In this document: positions 43,191-54,400 of the stretch, in pieces
Position numbering within the stretch: the stretch's first letter is position 1
How the letters are laid out: every line of letters starts with the position of its first letter
Source of the DNA: Prochilodus magdalenae
Taxonomy: Eukaryota; Chordata; Actinopteri; Characiformes; Prochilodontidae
Length of the DNA: 64,000 nt
Direction: 5' to 3'
NCBI GenBank assembly: GCA_024036415.1
Contig: JAMWET010006583.1
Coordinates: 171,001-235,000 of the forward strand
Notes under the pieces: model-generated
Told to the model about the DNA's origin: nothing
The model's input: the letters and a program-made list of their open reading frames with translations, nothing else
Database searches by the model: none
Made by a program: the position numbers and the translations under genes

Positions 43191-43799
43191 TACATGTATT
43201 ATGTAACTAATGTCAATCTGGAAGAGATTACCACAGCACCTCCTCAGGAAGCAGGGATTGTAAGAGTTCCTAGAGAACCACAAACGCTGAAGTCGGCCGG
43301 TCCGCTGGATTCCTTTATCCGACCGGATGCTGAAAGTCTCACAGTGTATCAGTCCCATCTCAAACCACATAGTACGCATGACTTTCACTGATACGGTTAT
43401 TAAGAACACCCCATGTGTTCTCTAATCCCCCTTTAAGGCTTTTCTCAGGCTATGTTAATCAGCCAGGGGGCATCCGTACTGTAAAGGCAGTTCAGGCACA
43501 GCCTGTAAAATCACACATCAACAAACTTAAACATGCATATCTGTAGTGTACATTAATACCAAATGTCACAGTTTGTGCTCAGTTTCCTCCCAAATATGTT
43601 CAGTTCAGCAAATTAAAGGAGCAATATGTAAGATTGTCCATCCAGCAGGAACTATTATACACCAGAAAATATTATATACCGGTCTAGAAGAAACATTCAG
43701 CAACAAGACATCTGTGGCAAACCATCATACTGTTATTTCTTCACATTTGTGTTGATAATTTTTGTAAATTTAGCATAAGGCTACCCTTATGAAGCCAAG

Positions 43800-44060
43800 T
43801 CAACATTGATTATATATAACAGATGTTCTCACAAAGCAGCTTCACAAAGAGCCTGCTGTCCGAGCCCCCAGTGAGCAAGCCAAGGGCCACAGAGGCAGAA
43901 GACACTCCCTCAGGTCAAAAGGAGAAAGCCTCGAGAGGCACCGAGACTCAAAGGGGAACCCATCCTCCTCGGGTCAACACCAGATAACAGGACCAGCACA
44001 GGAAAGGAGCGTTCAGGGTTTGTAAGGTGGAGGAATGAATGTCTGATTGGTCTGTAATTA
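43800..44060. repeat. Dispersed repeat fragment
   Basis: Contains ttctcacaaagcagcttcac and ggggaacccatcctcctcgg, motifs I associate with a widespread fish SINE-like or repeat family. Not assigned further. Confidence 0.4.
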
Positions 44061-44756
44061 AGTAGTCGGGTCATCAACCGAATTAAAGTTCATCTAAATG
44101 GTTTAAAACGCGTTTATAAATAGTTATTATTATTATTAGATCATAAACACCTTACAATCATTAATAAGCAGTTACAACATAATGAATGCACAGAAACAGC
44201 AGCTTGGTCTCCATCAGTCAGCATCAAATCACTGTAATCACACACAGATTTATCAGTCAGCCTGCCCCTTTTATTAATGTGTTATAACCTAAATTTATGC
44301 TTTTGAAAGTATGAATGTTAATAAACTAATTTTATATAATAAAACCCTAATGGCAGTCTTATTCTAAAGTGTTGCCGACTTCACTGTGGCTGTTTGTGAT
44401 TGGTAGAAAATACAACTTCTAAACGTTAAAGATATGTCAAAATGTTTCTGCATAATTTTCTTTGGAACACTGAAAGCAAGACGAAAAGATTGGAAGGTGA
44501 AGAGTGAACACACTGAACACACTGAACACACTGAACACTATATACTGGAGTTCTATTATCAATAGTTTAAATAGAGGCTAGAGGTCTGTTGAATAAAACC
44601 TCTCTAGCATCTTCTTTAATGCTGAAAAATGAATAACTTGAAAGTGAAAGTGGGATGGAGGTATAAAATAAAAAAATAAAAAAATACTGGAATAAATAGG
44701 AGGTAAAAAGCAAAAGTACCTGCAAAGCAAGCAAAAGCAATGTACAATAAAAATAT

Positions 44757-44817
<61 letters not shown>

Positions 44818-44818
44818 G
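44757..44818. repeat. TAGA microsatellite
   Basis: About 15 tetranucleotide units. Confidence 0.95.
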
Positions 44819-44999
44819 CTCATTTTTTGGTTAATATCTTTAAAAATTTAAATAGTAAAAATATGAAAGTCTTAGCCATCATGCCATTTACAAGACCTAC
44901 ACAACAAAGTGTGAATACGCTATTGATTCTGGAAAAATAAATAAATAGTAAAGTACAGTAAATAGTAAAGCAATAAGTCAAGTACAAGTATAAAAAGGG

Positions 45000-45483
45000 T
45001 TATTAATGATAATAAAATAATAACACAATAATAACACAATAATAATATAATAATAACACAATAATAAAATAATAAGGCAAAAATGACAAAATGACACAAT
45101 AAAATAACACAATAATAACGCAATAATAATAATAAAATAATAACACAATAAAAAAATAACACAGTAATAAAATAATGCATAATTTTCTTTGGAACACTGA
45201 AAGCAAGACGAAAACATTGGAAGGTGAAGAGTGAACACACTAAACACACTGAACACTATACTGGAGTTCTATTATCAATAGTTTAAATAGAGGCTTTATA
45301 AATAAAATAATAACACAATAATAACACAATAATAAAATAATAATAATACAATAATAAAATAATAAGACAAAAAAAAACACAATAAAAGAAACCAATAATA
45401 ACACAATAATAATAATAAAATAATAACCCAATAATATAATAAAACAATAATAAATTAATAACACAATAATAACAGTAACACAC
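45000..45483. repeat. AATAAC/ACAATA low-complexity array, in two blocks
   Basis: Blocks 45000-45172 and 45296-45483 of ataataacacaataa-type units flank a 120-bp duplicated single-copy segment. Confidence 0.85.
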
Positions 45484-46567
45484 AGATACATTTTCAGACG
45501 TCTTTATTTAGTTTTGTCCTTATAATAATGTACTGGCCCTTTAAACAAACATGGAATGATCTCTGTGTACAGACCGACATGCTAATGTGCGCACGATAGA
45601 CGAAAGTCCAGTTTCCAGGTAACCCACTCAACTCTTTGAACCAGCCACCTGTGAACCTGCGGATATGGAAATGAGACGCATCACACTTTCACTATCATAA
45701 ACGCTGATAGTGCAGGATGTTACATAAGAGATAAGGTAGCAGCTCAGTACGGTAGTAATACAAGGGTAACATGATACTGAAGTATATACGCTGAGAGAGG
45801 ATCATTCAGCATTATTAATGCGCATGTAATAACCAATATTATAGAATAACTGCTGAGTACACTGGGAAAGTCCCCACGTCCTTGTGCTTACACGCTACAC
45901 GCTCATTTCTGGGAGGGGTGGACATGGAGGACACGGGGTAATGAACTGAGTGAGGATGACCTCATACGCCAGGGAAGGTGAAAGGAGAGCTGCGTCATGC
46001 ATAACTCCCAGTAAGGTACACGTTAAAGAGCTTCAAAGGTTTGCATAGTAAGAATAACACGAGTGTCGTAGGCTGTGCGATATGAAACCCCTCAACCTCA
46101 ACCAATGACAAGGTTAGCATCAGTCCATGAACAAACACAGTAAGGCAGAGTGCACTGTTAAAAAGGGGACCTTGGAGGCCTTAGGGTAATCTACATGTCC
46201 AGTACACGGCAAAACGGGAGATCTTGGCTATAGAATATACAAGTGAGGACAATTTGGTGTACAGTAACTCAGTAAGTGAGCCCACCAACTATCAAGTGTA
46301 CACCTCCAATCAGGTACAGCTGTTGAGCTTGTGTTGACCTACTGGACAGAGCTTGGTTCTAGCTAATGTTCCCTGTTCTCCTTCAGTGTTCTGTGCTGAT
46401 GATGATGTGAATAGACGTCAGTGTCAGACTAATGAATGAGCTTCTATTAAAGACTGGTGGACTGAGAGACACTAGAGTCTCTTCACCTACACTGAGCTGA
46501 TGAAGAGTTGTTCCTGTTCCAGAAATGATAATAGGACATTAGAGCCGTAATAAACCATGCTCCTGTT

Positions 46568-47133
46568 ACTCTCCATACTTCAGTACATCTGAAGGTACAT
46601 ACTTTAGTACCGGTACTCTCCATACTTAAGTACATCTGAAGGTACATACTTTAGTACTGTTACTCTCCATACTTAAGTACATCTGAAGGTACATACTTTA
46701 GTATTGGTACTCTCCATACTTAAGTACATCTGAAGGTACATACTTTAGTACTGGTACTCTCCATACTTAAGTACATCTGAAGGTACATACTTTAGTACTG
46801 GTACTCTCCATACTTAAGTACATCTGAAGGTACTAACTTTAGTACTGTTACTCTTCATACGTAAGTACATCTGAAGGTACATACTTTAGTACTGTTACTC
46901 TCCATACTTCAGTACATCTGAAGGTACATACTTTAGTACTGGTACTCTCCATACTTCAGTACATCTGAAGGTACATACTTTAGTACTGGTACTCTCCATA
47001 CTTAAGTACATCTGAAGGGACATACTTTAGTACTGTTACTCTCCATACTTAAGCACATCTGAAGGTACTAACTTTAGTACTGTTACTCTCCATACTTAAG
47101 TACATCTGAAGGTACATACTTTAGTACTGTTAC
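46568..47133. repeat. 47-bp minisatellite, about 12 units
   Basis: Unit tactctccatacttaagtac then atctgaaggtacatacttta gtactgt. Variants differ by one or two bases (gttactc/ggtactc, acatac/actaac). Confidence 0.93.
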
Positions 47134-47397
47134 TGTTTACTGTTACGGACACAAGCCCAGTACCATCCTACAGTGAAGGTGTGCAATTAGTCTGTGGACA
47201 TTGGGCACTGAGCTAATCAGACACAGCTCATGACACGCCTCCTTTTCTTCAGCCCTCCAATCACAGCGGAGTGTTGTATATTATCTGTGTATTGGTGGAC
47301 TGGCTTCCTGTTATAGGATGTAGAGAAAGCATCATGAAGCTTTATGTTACATGCCCCCAGCGGCCACTACATCAGGTCCACCTCCCTGTATCTACAC

Positions 47398-47580
47398 CCA
47401 CTGTCCACTCCATCAGCTCCACTCACCATATAGGACACTCTGTAGGTGTACAGTTCCTGTTCTTCAATGGGCAGGACCCCCATAGGACCACCACAGAGCA
47501 GGTATGATGTGGGTGGTGGATTCTCAGCACTGCAGTGACACTGACACGGTGTCCACTCACTGTCCACTCTATTAGACACT
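47398..47580. repeat. Dispersed fish repeat (copy c, internally deleted)
   Basis: Same family, shortened in the middle (the segment between ggtgtacag and ttcctgttcttcaatggg is missing). Confidence 0.6.
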
Positions 47581-49248
47581 CTATAATTCTATGATTGAGT
47601 CATGCCACATTGAGAAAGCCATGTGCTGTTACTTCAGTGGAGGTCTAAAGGGAGGAACTGACACGGACACTGGAGGAGGAGTTTACTTTGCGGATCTACA
47701 CTTCAACTCCCAGCAGACATGACCCCAAAAACTTGGAAAGACGTCTGGTTCCATTGACTTAAATTAAAGATAAATGAGGTTTTTGCCCTCTCCTGTAAAG
47801 TCACTATTGTGAGATGCAACAAAAATGGCAACCTGCTGCTAAGCATATTTTTCCCGTTTCCAATAAGACACTAAAGAATATCTCCTAGTTTATTTAACAT
47901 ATTTCACATGTACTGGACATGTACACCAGCGTCAGGCCGTCAGGGTTCCCTTTAACATGAGGGAGCTCAGCTATTGCTCTGTTGTACGTGAGTAAACTTC
48001 AGGATGAGGAGCTAACCTCACTCAAGCATTCCAAAACTCATGAGTGTAGATATTGTGTGTGTGGTCTCAGCCTGGGATATCATTCACACCAACCGTGCCA
48101 CAATAAAAGACTAGAAATCCCGCATCGAGAGGCCCATTCAGCTTCGCGGAGAGCTTGGAGAACAGTTTCACAACCATCCATCAATACACAATGTGCATTG
48201 TGGAAACGCCAGTGTGAGCTGCACTGTATCTGGACTTCTGGAATGAAATCAGACCCCCAGCTCAGGTTCCCAGAGTTCTCTCTGCTATTACAGTGCTACT
48301 ATAGACACACAGTGAAGGTATGGACCAGTGGACTAGGCAAATCATACACCGCCTCCTCGACTTAACCCACACCGGCACCTTCAGTGTCAACCGGTACACT
48401 CCAGACCCAGTCTTATGCCCTGACATGACACAAAGTGATTCTGTAACACGCTACAATAAGTGAGGTACAGCTATTAAAGCTACTTATGACAGTAATAAGC
48501 TCCACAAAACAGTTAAGTAATGCAGAAATGAATAATTAATCAGGGATAGAAATAAAGACTAACATTATTTTAGATTGTGTTAAGTAGTTTATAATCCGCT
48601 TCAAAAGATTCAGTGCCCTCTGGTGGACTGTTTTAGCCTAACATACATCCCTCTGCCGATTGGTAGAGATGGCGCAATCAGGTTAAATTAGGTGTAACAT
48701 CTTCGTTAATATATAGTGACTCAAAATGTGCTCTAACGAAGTTGAGCAGGACGTTAAAGGGTTAAAAAGAACTGGGCAAATGTCTCAGTCAGTCATGAGG
48801 TCTCAGACCAAACAACGCAGTGATGAGGAACGATCACAGGCTATTTGTTTTAAACCACCAGCAGAGGGCATTAACTACGGAAATAACTCAACTTAATGGA
48901 ACTGCTTCCAAACATGTTATCATAAACATACTTTATACCTCTACGACCAATCATAGCCAGGGCGGGGGTCTCGGAAACAAACAACAACCGTGTTTAGGAA
49001 TAATTACAATCAGGGGGGCAGCAAACCATGCCAACGTGATTAGGGCCAATTACAGCCAGGTGGTGGCCTCAGAACCAACATCACAGTGATCAGGACCAAT
49101 CACAGTTAGGTGAAGGGCTCAGGCCAAAACAACACAGTGGTCAAGACCAATCACAGTGAGAATATGTTAAACCACTGGTAGTATAGTTTCAATGGCGAAC
49201 CAGCTGAATCGAACCAGACAGCTGCTGCACACGCCTGATAACCTGGTG

Positions 49249-49774
49249 TACACTACCAGTCAGGAGTTTAGACACGGCTCCCCATAGCAGGTTCTCCTTC
49301 TGTTCACCTTAAAGCTTCACTGTAGAATAAAACCGAAGATGTCAAACTATAAACTAGCCCTCATGGAATTCTACAGTCCACCTTAACCCCCTCCAGAGTG
49401 GAGCTGTACAGGAGGATGGAGCAGCTTCCTTACCCTGCAGTGGAGCTGATAGAACAAGGTTTATTACTAAGCAGGTTTGGAGCGATTCTATTGGTCGGTC
49501 CATCATGAATATTCACTAACCTGAAAGGAGAACTAGAGCTTTTACACTGTGCAGAAAAAGAGATCAAAGTTTTTACACCACTAAATATATATTAGAGGTG
49601 GAGATATGGAGGAGTATCATACTGTGTACATCAGGAGTAGATGTGGTGTAGCAGGATATGGACTGGTTCAGACTCTCATCAGGTGGAGCTGTTCAGTGTA
49701 CCACTGTAGAGTCTATAAGATCACCAGCTACATCCATTTAGATGGGGGTGTCTAAACTTTTGACTGGTAGTGTA
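49249..49774. mobile_element. MITE with long terminal inverted repeats and TA ends
   Basis: 526 bp. The left end TACACTACCAGTC and right end GACTGGTAGTGTA are exact inverses and extend imperfectly (agtttagacac / gtgtctaaact). The TA ends suggest a Tc1/mariner-type target. No coding capacity. Its interior contains the unit that forms the 62-kb minisatellite. Confidence 0.85.
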
Positions 49775-50079
49775 CGTTTTGGCACTGCCAGAAGCCAGTC
49801 AGATGCAGTGATTAGGATCAGTCATAGAATAGGGGAGTGCTGTAGCAAGTAGCGCAGACCAAGCCACACAAGCTCAAATCACGATGCTGTTTTCACCAAA
49901 CTGCCACGTCGTCCTTCAAAATGTCATTAACGTCTCACGTATTCTGCCGCCAGAAGTTTCACTAAGAGCAATACAGAACAGCTGTCAAACGGGCAAAATA
50001 CAGTGTAAAGAATATAGACTGCATAAATTATGGGCAATGATCTGCCACCGGGACTCCCCGAGGACCAGGCTGAAAGTTG

Positions 50080-50425
50080 GGAGCGCCAGGGCAAATATTG
50101 GGGGTGCCAGGATGAAAGTTGGGGGCACTAGGCTAAAAGATGGGGGTGCCAAGGCAAAAGTTGGGGGCACCAGGGCAAATATAGGGGGTGCCAGGATGAA
50201 AGATGTGGGTACTAGGCTGAAAGTTGGGGGCGCCAGGGCAAATATTGGGGGCGCCAGGATGAAAGTTGGGGTCACTAGGCTCAACGTTGTGGGTACCAGG
50301 GCGAAGGTTGGAAGTGCTAGGACGAAAGTTGGGGGCACTAGGCTTGAAGTTGGGTACACCAGGCTGAAAATTAGGGGCACCAGGTTACAGGTTGAGGGGT
50401 ACCAGGCTCGAAGTTGGGGTGCCAG
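50080..50425. repeat. 21-bp minisatellite, about 16 units
   Basis: Units such as aaagttgggggcaccaggctg and aatattgggggcgccaggatg. 21 bp is seven codons, so an artefactual ORF (49884-50462) with heptapeptide repeats results. Lies just 3' of the trpc4 stop. Confidence 0.92.
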
Positions 50426-50788
50426 ACTGGAAGCTGAAACCACACGAAGTGAAAACCCATGAGTTTTAGAATACTTGTATGAAGATAGTGATGGACCAAA
50501 GTTACTGACAACATACAGAGTCCTATCCACACTGCGGCCTACTACTACAGCGGAGACCGTACTAGGCCGTAGTAGTCTCCCATAGTAACAGTCATCCCTG
50601 AGTCTCCTCCACAGACTTCTTCAGAAGGACAGGTAAAGTCATGGCCTCTGGTCATCATACTGTTGTGGGTCCACAAGCTTGTGGTTTACTGTTAGACTTC
50701 TGTAGTCCCATGGAAGTCTCGAACTCCTCAGCTAGGTCGATGGCCTAAACCCATGTCTGATTGTCACCCACATAGCAGTCATATGCTA

Positions 50789-51406
50789 CTATAATCTGCT
50801 TATCGTTTCCTTGTCGTTTTCATTGCCCTTGTCGTTCGCATTTTCATCACATATGCACGGTATGTGTGCAAATCCCTCGCTTTCGTCCCCCTTCCCGTCC
50901 TCTCCCTCATTCCCGCCGTCTCCAAGCTCAGTGCATTCACTGGTCACTGTGTCCATGGTCAGTGTCTCAGATGGCTCGTCACTCGTTTTATCCTCGACCA
51001 GTTGCTCTGTCTCAGACTCATCGACTTCCTCACACACCGAGAAGATTCTGCCCGGGTTGTTTGTCCCCCTGTGGCGTATTTGGTGGTACAGTCCAGAGAA
51101 GTCTTTCTTGGTCTTGTCAGAAGAAGTCGTGTCCACAGGTATGGGGATGGAACCGTTGGCCAGAGAGTGTTCTGTGGCCTTAGCATTAGCCTTAGAATTT
51201 TGGAGTATAGAAGCGGTGACGCTGAGCAGCTTTGGCTTGCTTTTGGTTTGCCCTCCAGAGGGAGCTGCCGAGCACTTGAGTGGCCGGTCAGGGTAGGTGA
51301 GGTTGGAGGCCCCTGTGCTCATTTTGGGACCCTGTATGCCTGGTTTATGTCCTTTCATCATTCCCAGTACTTCATATCGGAAGCTAGAAATGTCCTGCTT
51401 CAGCTC
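50789..51406 (-). CDS. trpc4: trpc4 exon H: terminal coding exon with CIRB-like region and PDZ motif
   Basis: 618 nt including a TAG stop at 50791-50789. It starts [19 protein letters not shown] (human [19 protein letters not shown]), then a low-complexity Ser/Lys-rich stretch. The conserved block [18 protein letters not shown] plus IFSVCEEV corresponds to the human calmodulin/IP3-receptor binding vicinity. An acidic tail follows (many E/D/G), ending ETISRL, a class I PDZ ligand (S-x-L) equivalent to the human TTRL bound by NHERF/ZO-1. The tail is clearly shorter than the human one and diverges outside the blocks, as expected for this intrinsically disordered region. I find no AATAAA within several hundred bases downstream. 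Confidence 0.93.
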   Translation of the reverse strand, partial: ELKQDISSFRYEVLGMMKGHKPGIQGPKMSTGASNLTYPDRPLKCSAAPSGGQTKSKPKLLSVTASILQNSKANAKATEHSLANGSIPIPVDTTSSDKTKKDFSGLYHQIRHRGTNNPGRIFSVCEEVDESETEQLVEDKTSDEPSETLTMDTVTSECTELGDGGNEGEDGKGDESEGFAHIPCICDENANDKGNENDKETISRL

Positions 51407-54400
51407 CTGAAAGACAGGCATGTCAGTGAGAGGTCAGCTGGTTTGATTGTACACGTTAAAAGAGAAAAGCACGGGGTTTTGTAAACATGCAGAAGATGTT
51501 GTTTGCTGGGTTAAAGACTAGACTGGTTTTGCTCTGCTAGCTGGCTAATTCCTTCAACAAAGAAAACAATTTGAAGTTGGTTGGTTGAATTGTGTACTAT
51601 ATTGCTAATGCTAATGCTAATGGAAAACTGCCAATGATTGTGTAATGACTTTGCATAATGCATGCTCACCAGACAAAAAACGAGTCACCTGTGACTGAAA
51701 CATACCTACTAGCATGTAATACCTCCACCAGCACCAGTAACAGCTATGACTGGATGGGGCATGGACTGGACAAGTTTCTGGATGTAGCCACATCAATGTC
51801 CAGACACTCTTGTGTCTAAGAATTGGTCAGGTGGTCCAGATTTGGTGGATGCCTTCCCCGGCACAGTTCCGAGGAGAATTCCCTGTAGGCTGGGATTGTA
51901 TCCACTGCTGGTAGACCCGTATGACCGTACGCTTCCATACACCTGCAGATTCAGCTACTTCCTTCACACTATGGTCTTTGGCCACGCCCACATGCAGTCA
52001 CTCCTTGTAGCCAATCATTAACATCTGCTCTGGAGTGTTTTCCACACATGGAACGAGACATTCCCTGCACTGTACCACCTCTTCCCAATCTATGGATCCT
52101 GTCACTCACACCCCACAGGGATTTATAGCCCCATCATCCTCGTGTAGGGCCATCTGCAGGAGCCTGAAGTTACTACCACCTTAAACAGACAAGGTGACTC
52201 GTTTTCTGTCTGGAATGTCTACCAAGGAAGGAACCTCTACAACACTACACCAACGCTACACTCCACCACTGTTTAACAAGAGCCAGTCACCTTGAAGTTC
52301 TCCTCCGTTAGGCCCTCTTTCGTCTTGGCGTCTCTGATCATCGCAGCCACGTACCGCTTCACCAGATTTCGCAGCACTTCCTGCAAGAAAGGCACCAACC
52401 AAGAAGAGGAGACTAATAGCCTGTAAGAGGACCATCAATATGAGACTAGCCAGACTAGCCTATGATCCCTAACAGAGCACTAAATGTGTCTGTGGCGGGA
52501 AGATTAGAGGCTGAAATGCGAAAGGCGCAAGGTGATTTATGATGCAAGCGATCAAAAGGGACTACGTTGCTAGCAGTAAGTCTTTGGAGGGTGGCTATAC
52601 CACACAGACAGGAATAATGGACGATAGATCCCAATGAGACATCATTACCTGATACTGGTGATTGATGCGGACATTCTCGGCAGCTCTTCTCTGTGGGAGG
52701 ATGGAAATCACTTGACTATTGACTTAACAACAGATTCACAGCCTCTGGTTTGTGCTGTTCTAAGACAATGAAGCTTCCAGGATAGACGGTACAGGAGAGC
52801 CATGGTTTAAGAGGCACAATGATTTTCATACACATGTAAAAAAGCTGACGCTTAATCTCAACGTGTACTCTTATCGTTTATGATTTCTACAGGAGAAGAA
52901 AGGGAAGGAAAAGCCTTACGCTAATCGAGCCAAAGGTCTCCATTTTCTTGGCTGTCATCTTGAAGATGTTTCTCTTGATCCACCTGATTAGGTACCACAT
53001 CGACTTTGGACTGGGGATTATATTGAATGGAGGAGGCAAAGTACCTCCTTCTTCAAAGTAGCTCATCCACAGCTTCGTTCGGGCAAACTTCCACTCCATG
53101 TCAGCATGGTCCTATGAAACAGTAGCACCGAAAAGGTGTTAGTTGCTGGAGTACCTGGATAACAGACATGAAAATAATTCAAAATAATCCCCACATCCTC
53201 CGGACTCCACTTCCCAGGGTGCACAGCCTGATGACGACACACCCACATGCACCTAACCATCCAATCAGCTAGGTCACCTGGGTTTTAGCCACAGCTGTCA
53301 GCCATCACTACCTCTCTGCATATAAGCCACACACAAACACTCAGGTATTGCGAAGTATTTCCGAATTCCTGTTTGAATTTCTGAGCGTTCTATCTACCGT
53401 GTCCTGATCTCTGGCTCCAACCTCATTTTCCTTTTGACCTCTACTCTCGTTTCTCCCCTTTGGTAGCCAGGCCTGCTGCACTCCCTTTGGGAGTCACTGC
53501 TGCACACTGTTAACACTGTATAGTGTGTTCAGGTCTTCTGTCAGAGCTAACAGTCTGTCTGATCTCTCTGTCTGAGCTGAACTGCTGCCCATCCTGTGCG
53601 GTCTGATGCTGTAGCTACATCTGCTCTGACTGGGAGCCACTGCTCGCCTTTAACCCCCACGGAGCTCCTGGCTGTCTTGCACTGTGGAGGCTTGGCCTGC
53701 GTCCTGCTGACCCATCTTATGACCCACCAACATAATTACAGACCAATCAGACATTATACTCTCCTTTCTTGTGCTGTCTTGTATCTGGTGTCGACCCAAA
53801 GAGGATGGGTTCCCCGTTTGAGTCCTGGTTCCTCTCAACTAAGGGTTTTGTTTTTCTTGCCACTGTCGCCCTCGGATTGCTCATTGGGGGCTCGAACACC
53901 AGATTCTTGGTATAGTTTGCCTGTCGTTAGCTTCTCGGCCCTTAGCATTCAACCCTATTTCTGTTTCCCTTGGCTTTCCCTCTGGTTCAGTCTGCCTTCT
54001 TGTCTGCCTTCCTGGATTTCGACCCATGCCTCTTTACTCATGACCAGGTATTACCCCTTTGCATTGCTAGCTCACTCTCTGCTGTTGTGTAAAGCCTTTG
54101 CTTTGTCTTTTAGCTCTGCTAGCATCATGCCCAGTTCTTTGTTCTAGACCATAATCAAGTTTTTTTTTTGAAATTGTGATTACAAATCAAAATTTTTCGC
54201 TGTGCTGCTTGCTCGTCACAAAACCTTGGAAACCCATTTTATAAAAGAGCAAATGAACTACTAAGTTGTTTCACCAGCTCATGAAGGAGCTGAAGCTTTC
54301 ACAAGAAGCCTAAATCTATATAGCCCAGTAAACTGCAGCTTATCCATAGCTCCTAGTTTCTGGGACACAGCTTATTGGTCAATTTGGTGGACACAAGTAT

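Larger units (their letters stand above)
37630..50788. other. Intergenic region between postn 5' end and trpc4 3' end
   Basis: 13 kb with no convincing gene. It holds two Tc1-like copies, a third Tc1-like end fragment, two copies of the 18988-type repeat (39518-39960, 47398-47580), GA and GT microsatellites, AATAAC-rich low-complexity DNA, a 47-bp minisatellite, a complete MITE with TA ends (49249-49774) and a 21-bp minisatellite. Regulatory elements for postn could lie here but none can be called from one sequence. Confidence 0.6.

Noticed and set aside
42408..43409. 333-codon His/Thr-rich ORF and Cys/Val-rich ORFs
   Set aside because: Products of the interrupted GT array; no conserved sequence outside the repeat.
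46568..47133. Possible CRISPR-like array of regular repeats
   Set aside because: Repeats are directly contiguous without unique spacers, in a vertebrate genome; it is a minisatellite.
47982..48365. 127-codon plus-strand ORF
   Set aside because: No known motif; intergenic; looks like decayed repeat-derived sequence. Could be tested by RNA-seq, but unsupported here.
49884..50530. 192- and 181-codon ORFs with heptad repeats
   Set aside because: The 21-bp minisatellite is a multiple of three, which keeps frames open on both strands. No homologue recognised.
50811..51484. Plus-strand ORFs of 161 and 206 codons
   Set aside because: Antisense shadows of trpc4 exon H.
53596..54147. 183-codon plus-strand ORF rich in Leu/Ser
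   Set aside because: Lies in LTR-like or retroelement-derived sequence in a trpc4 intron; no protein family recognised.
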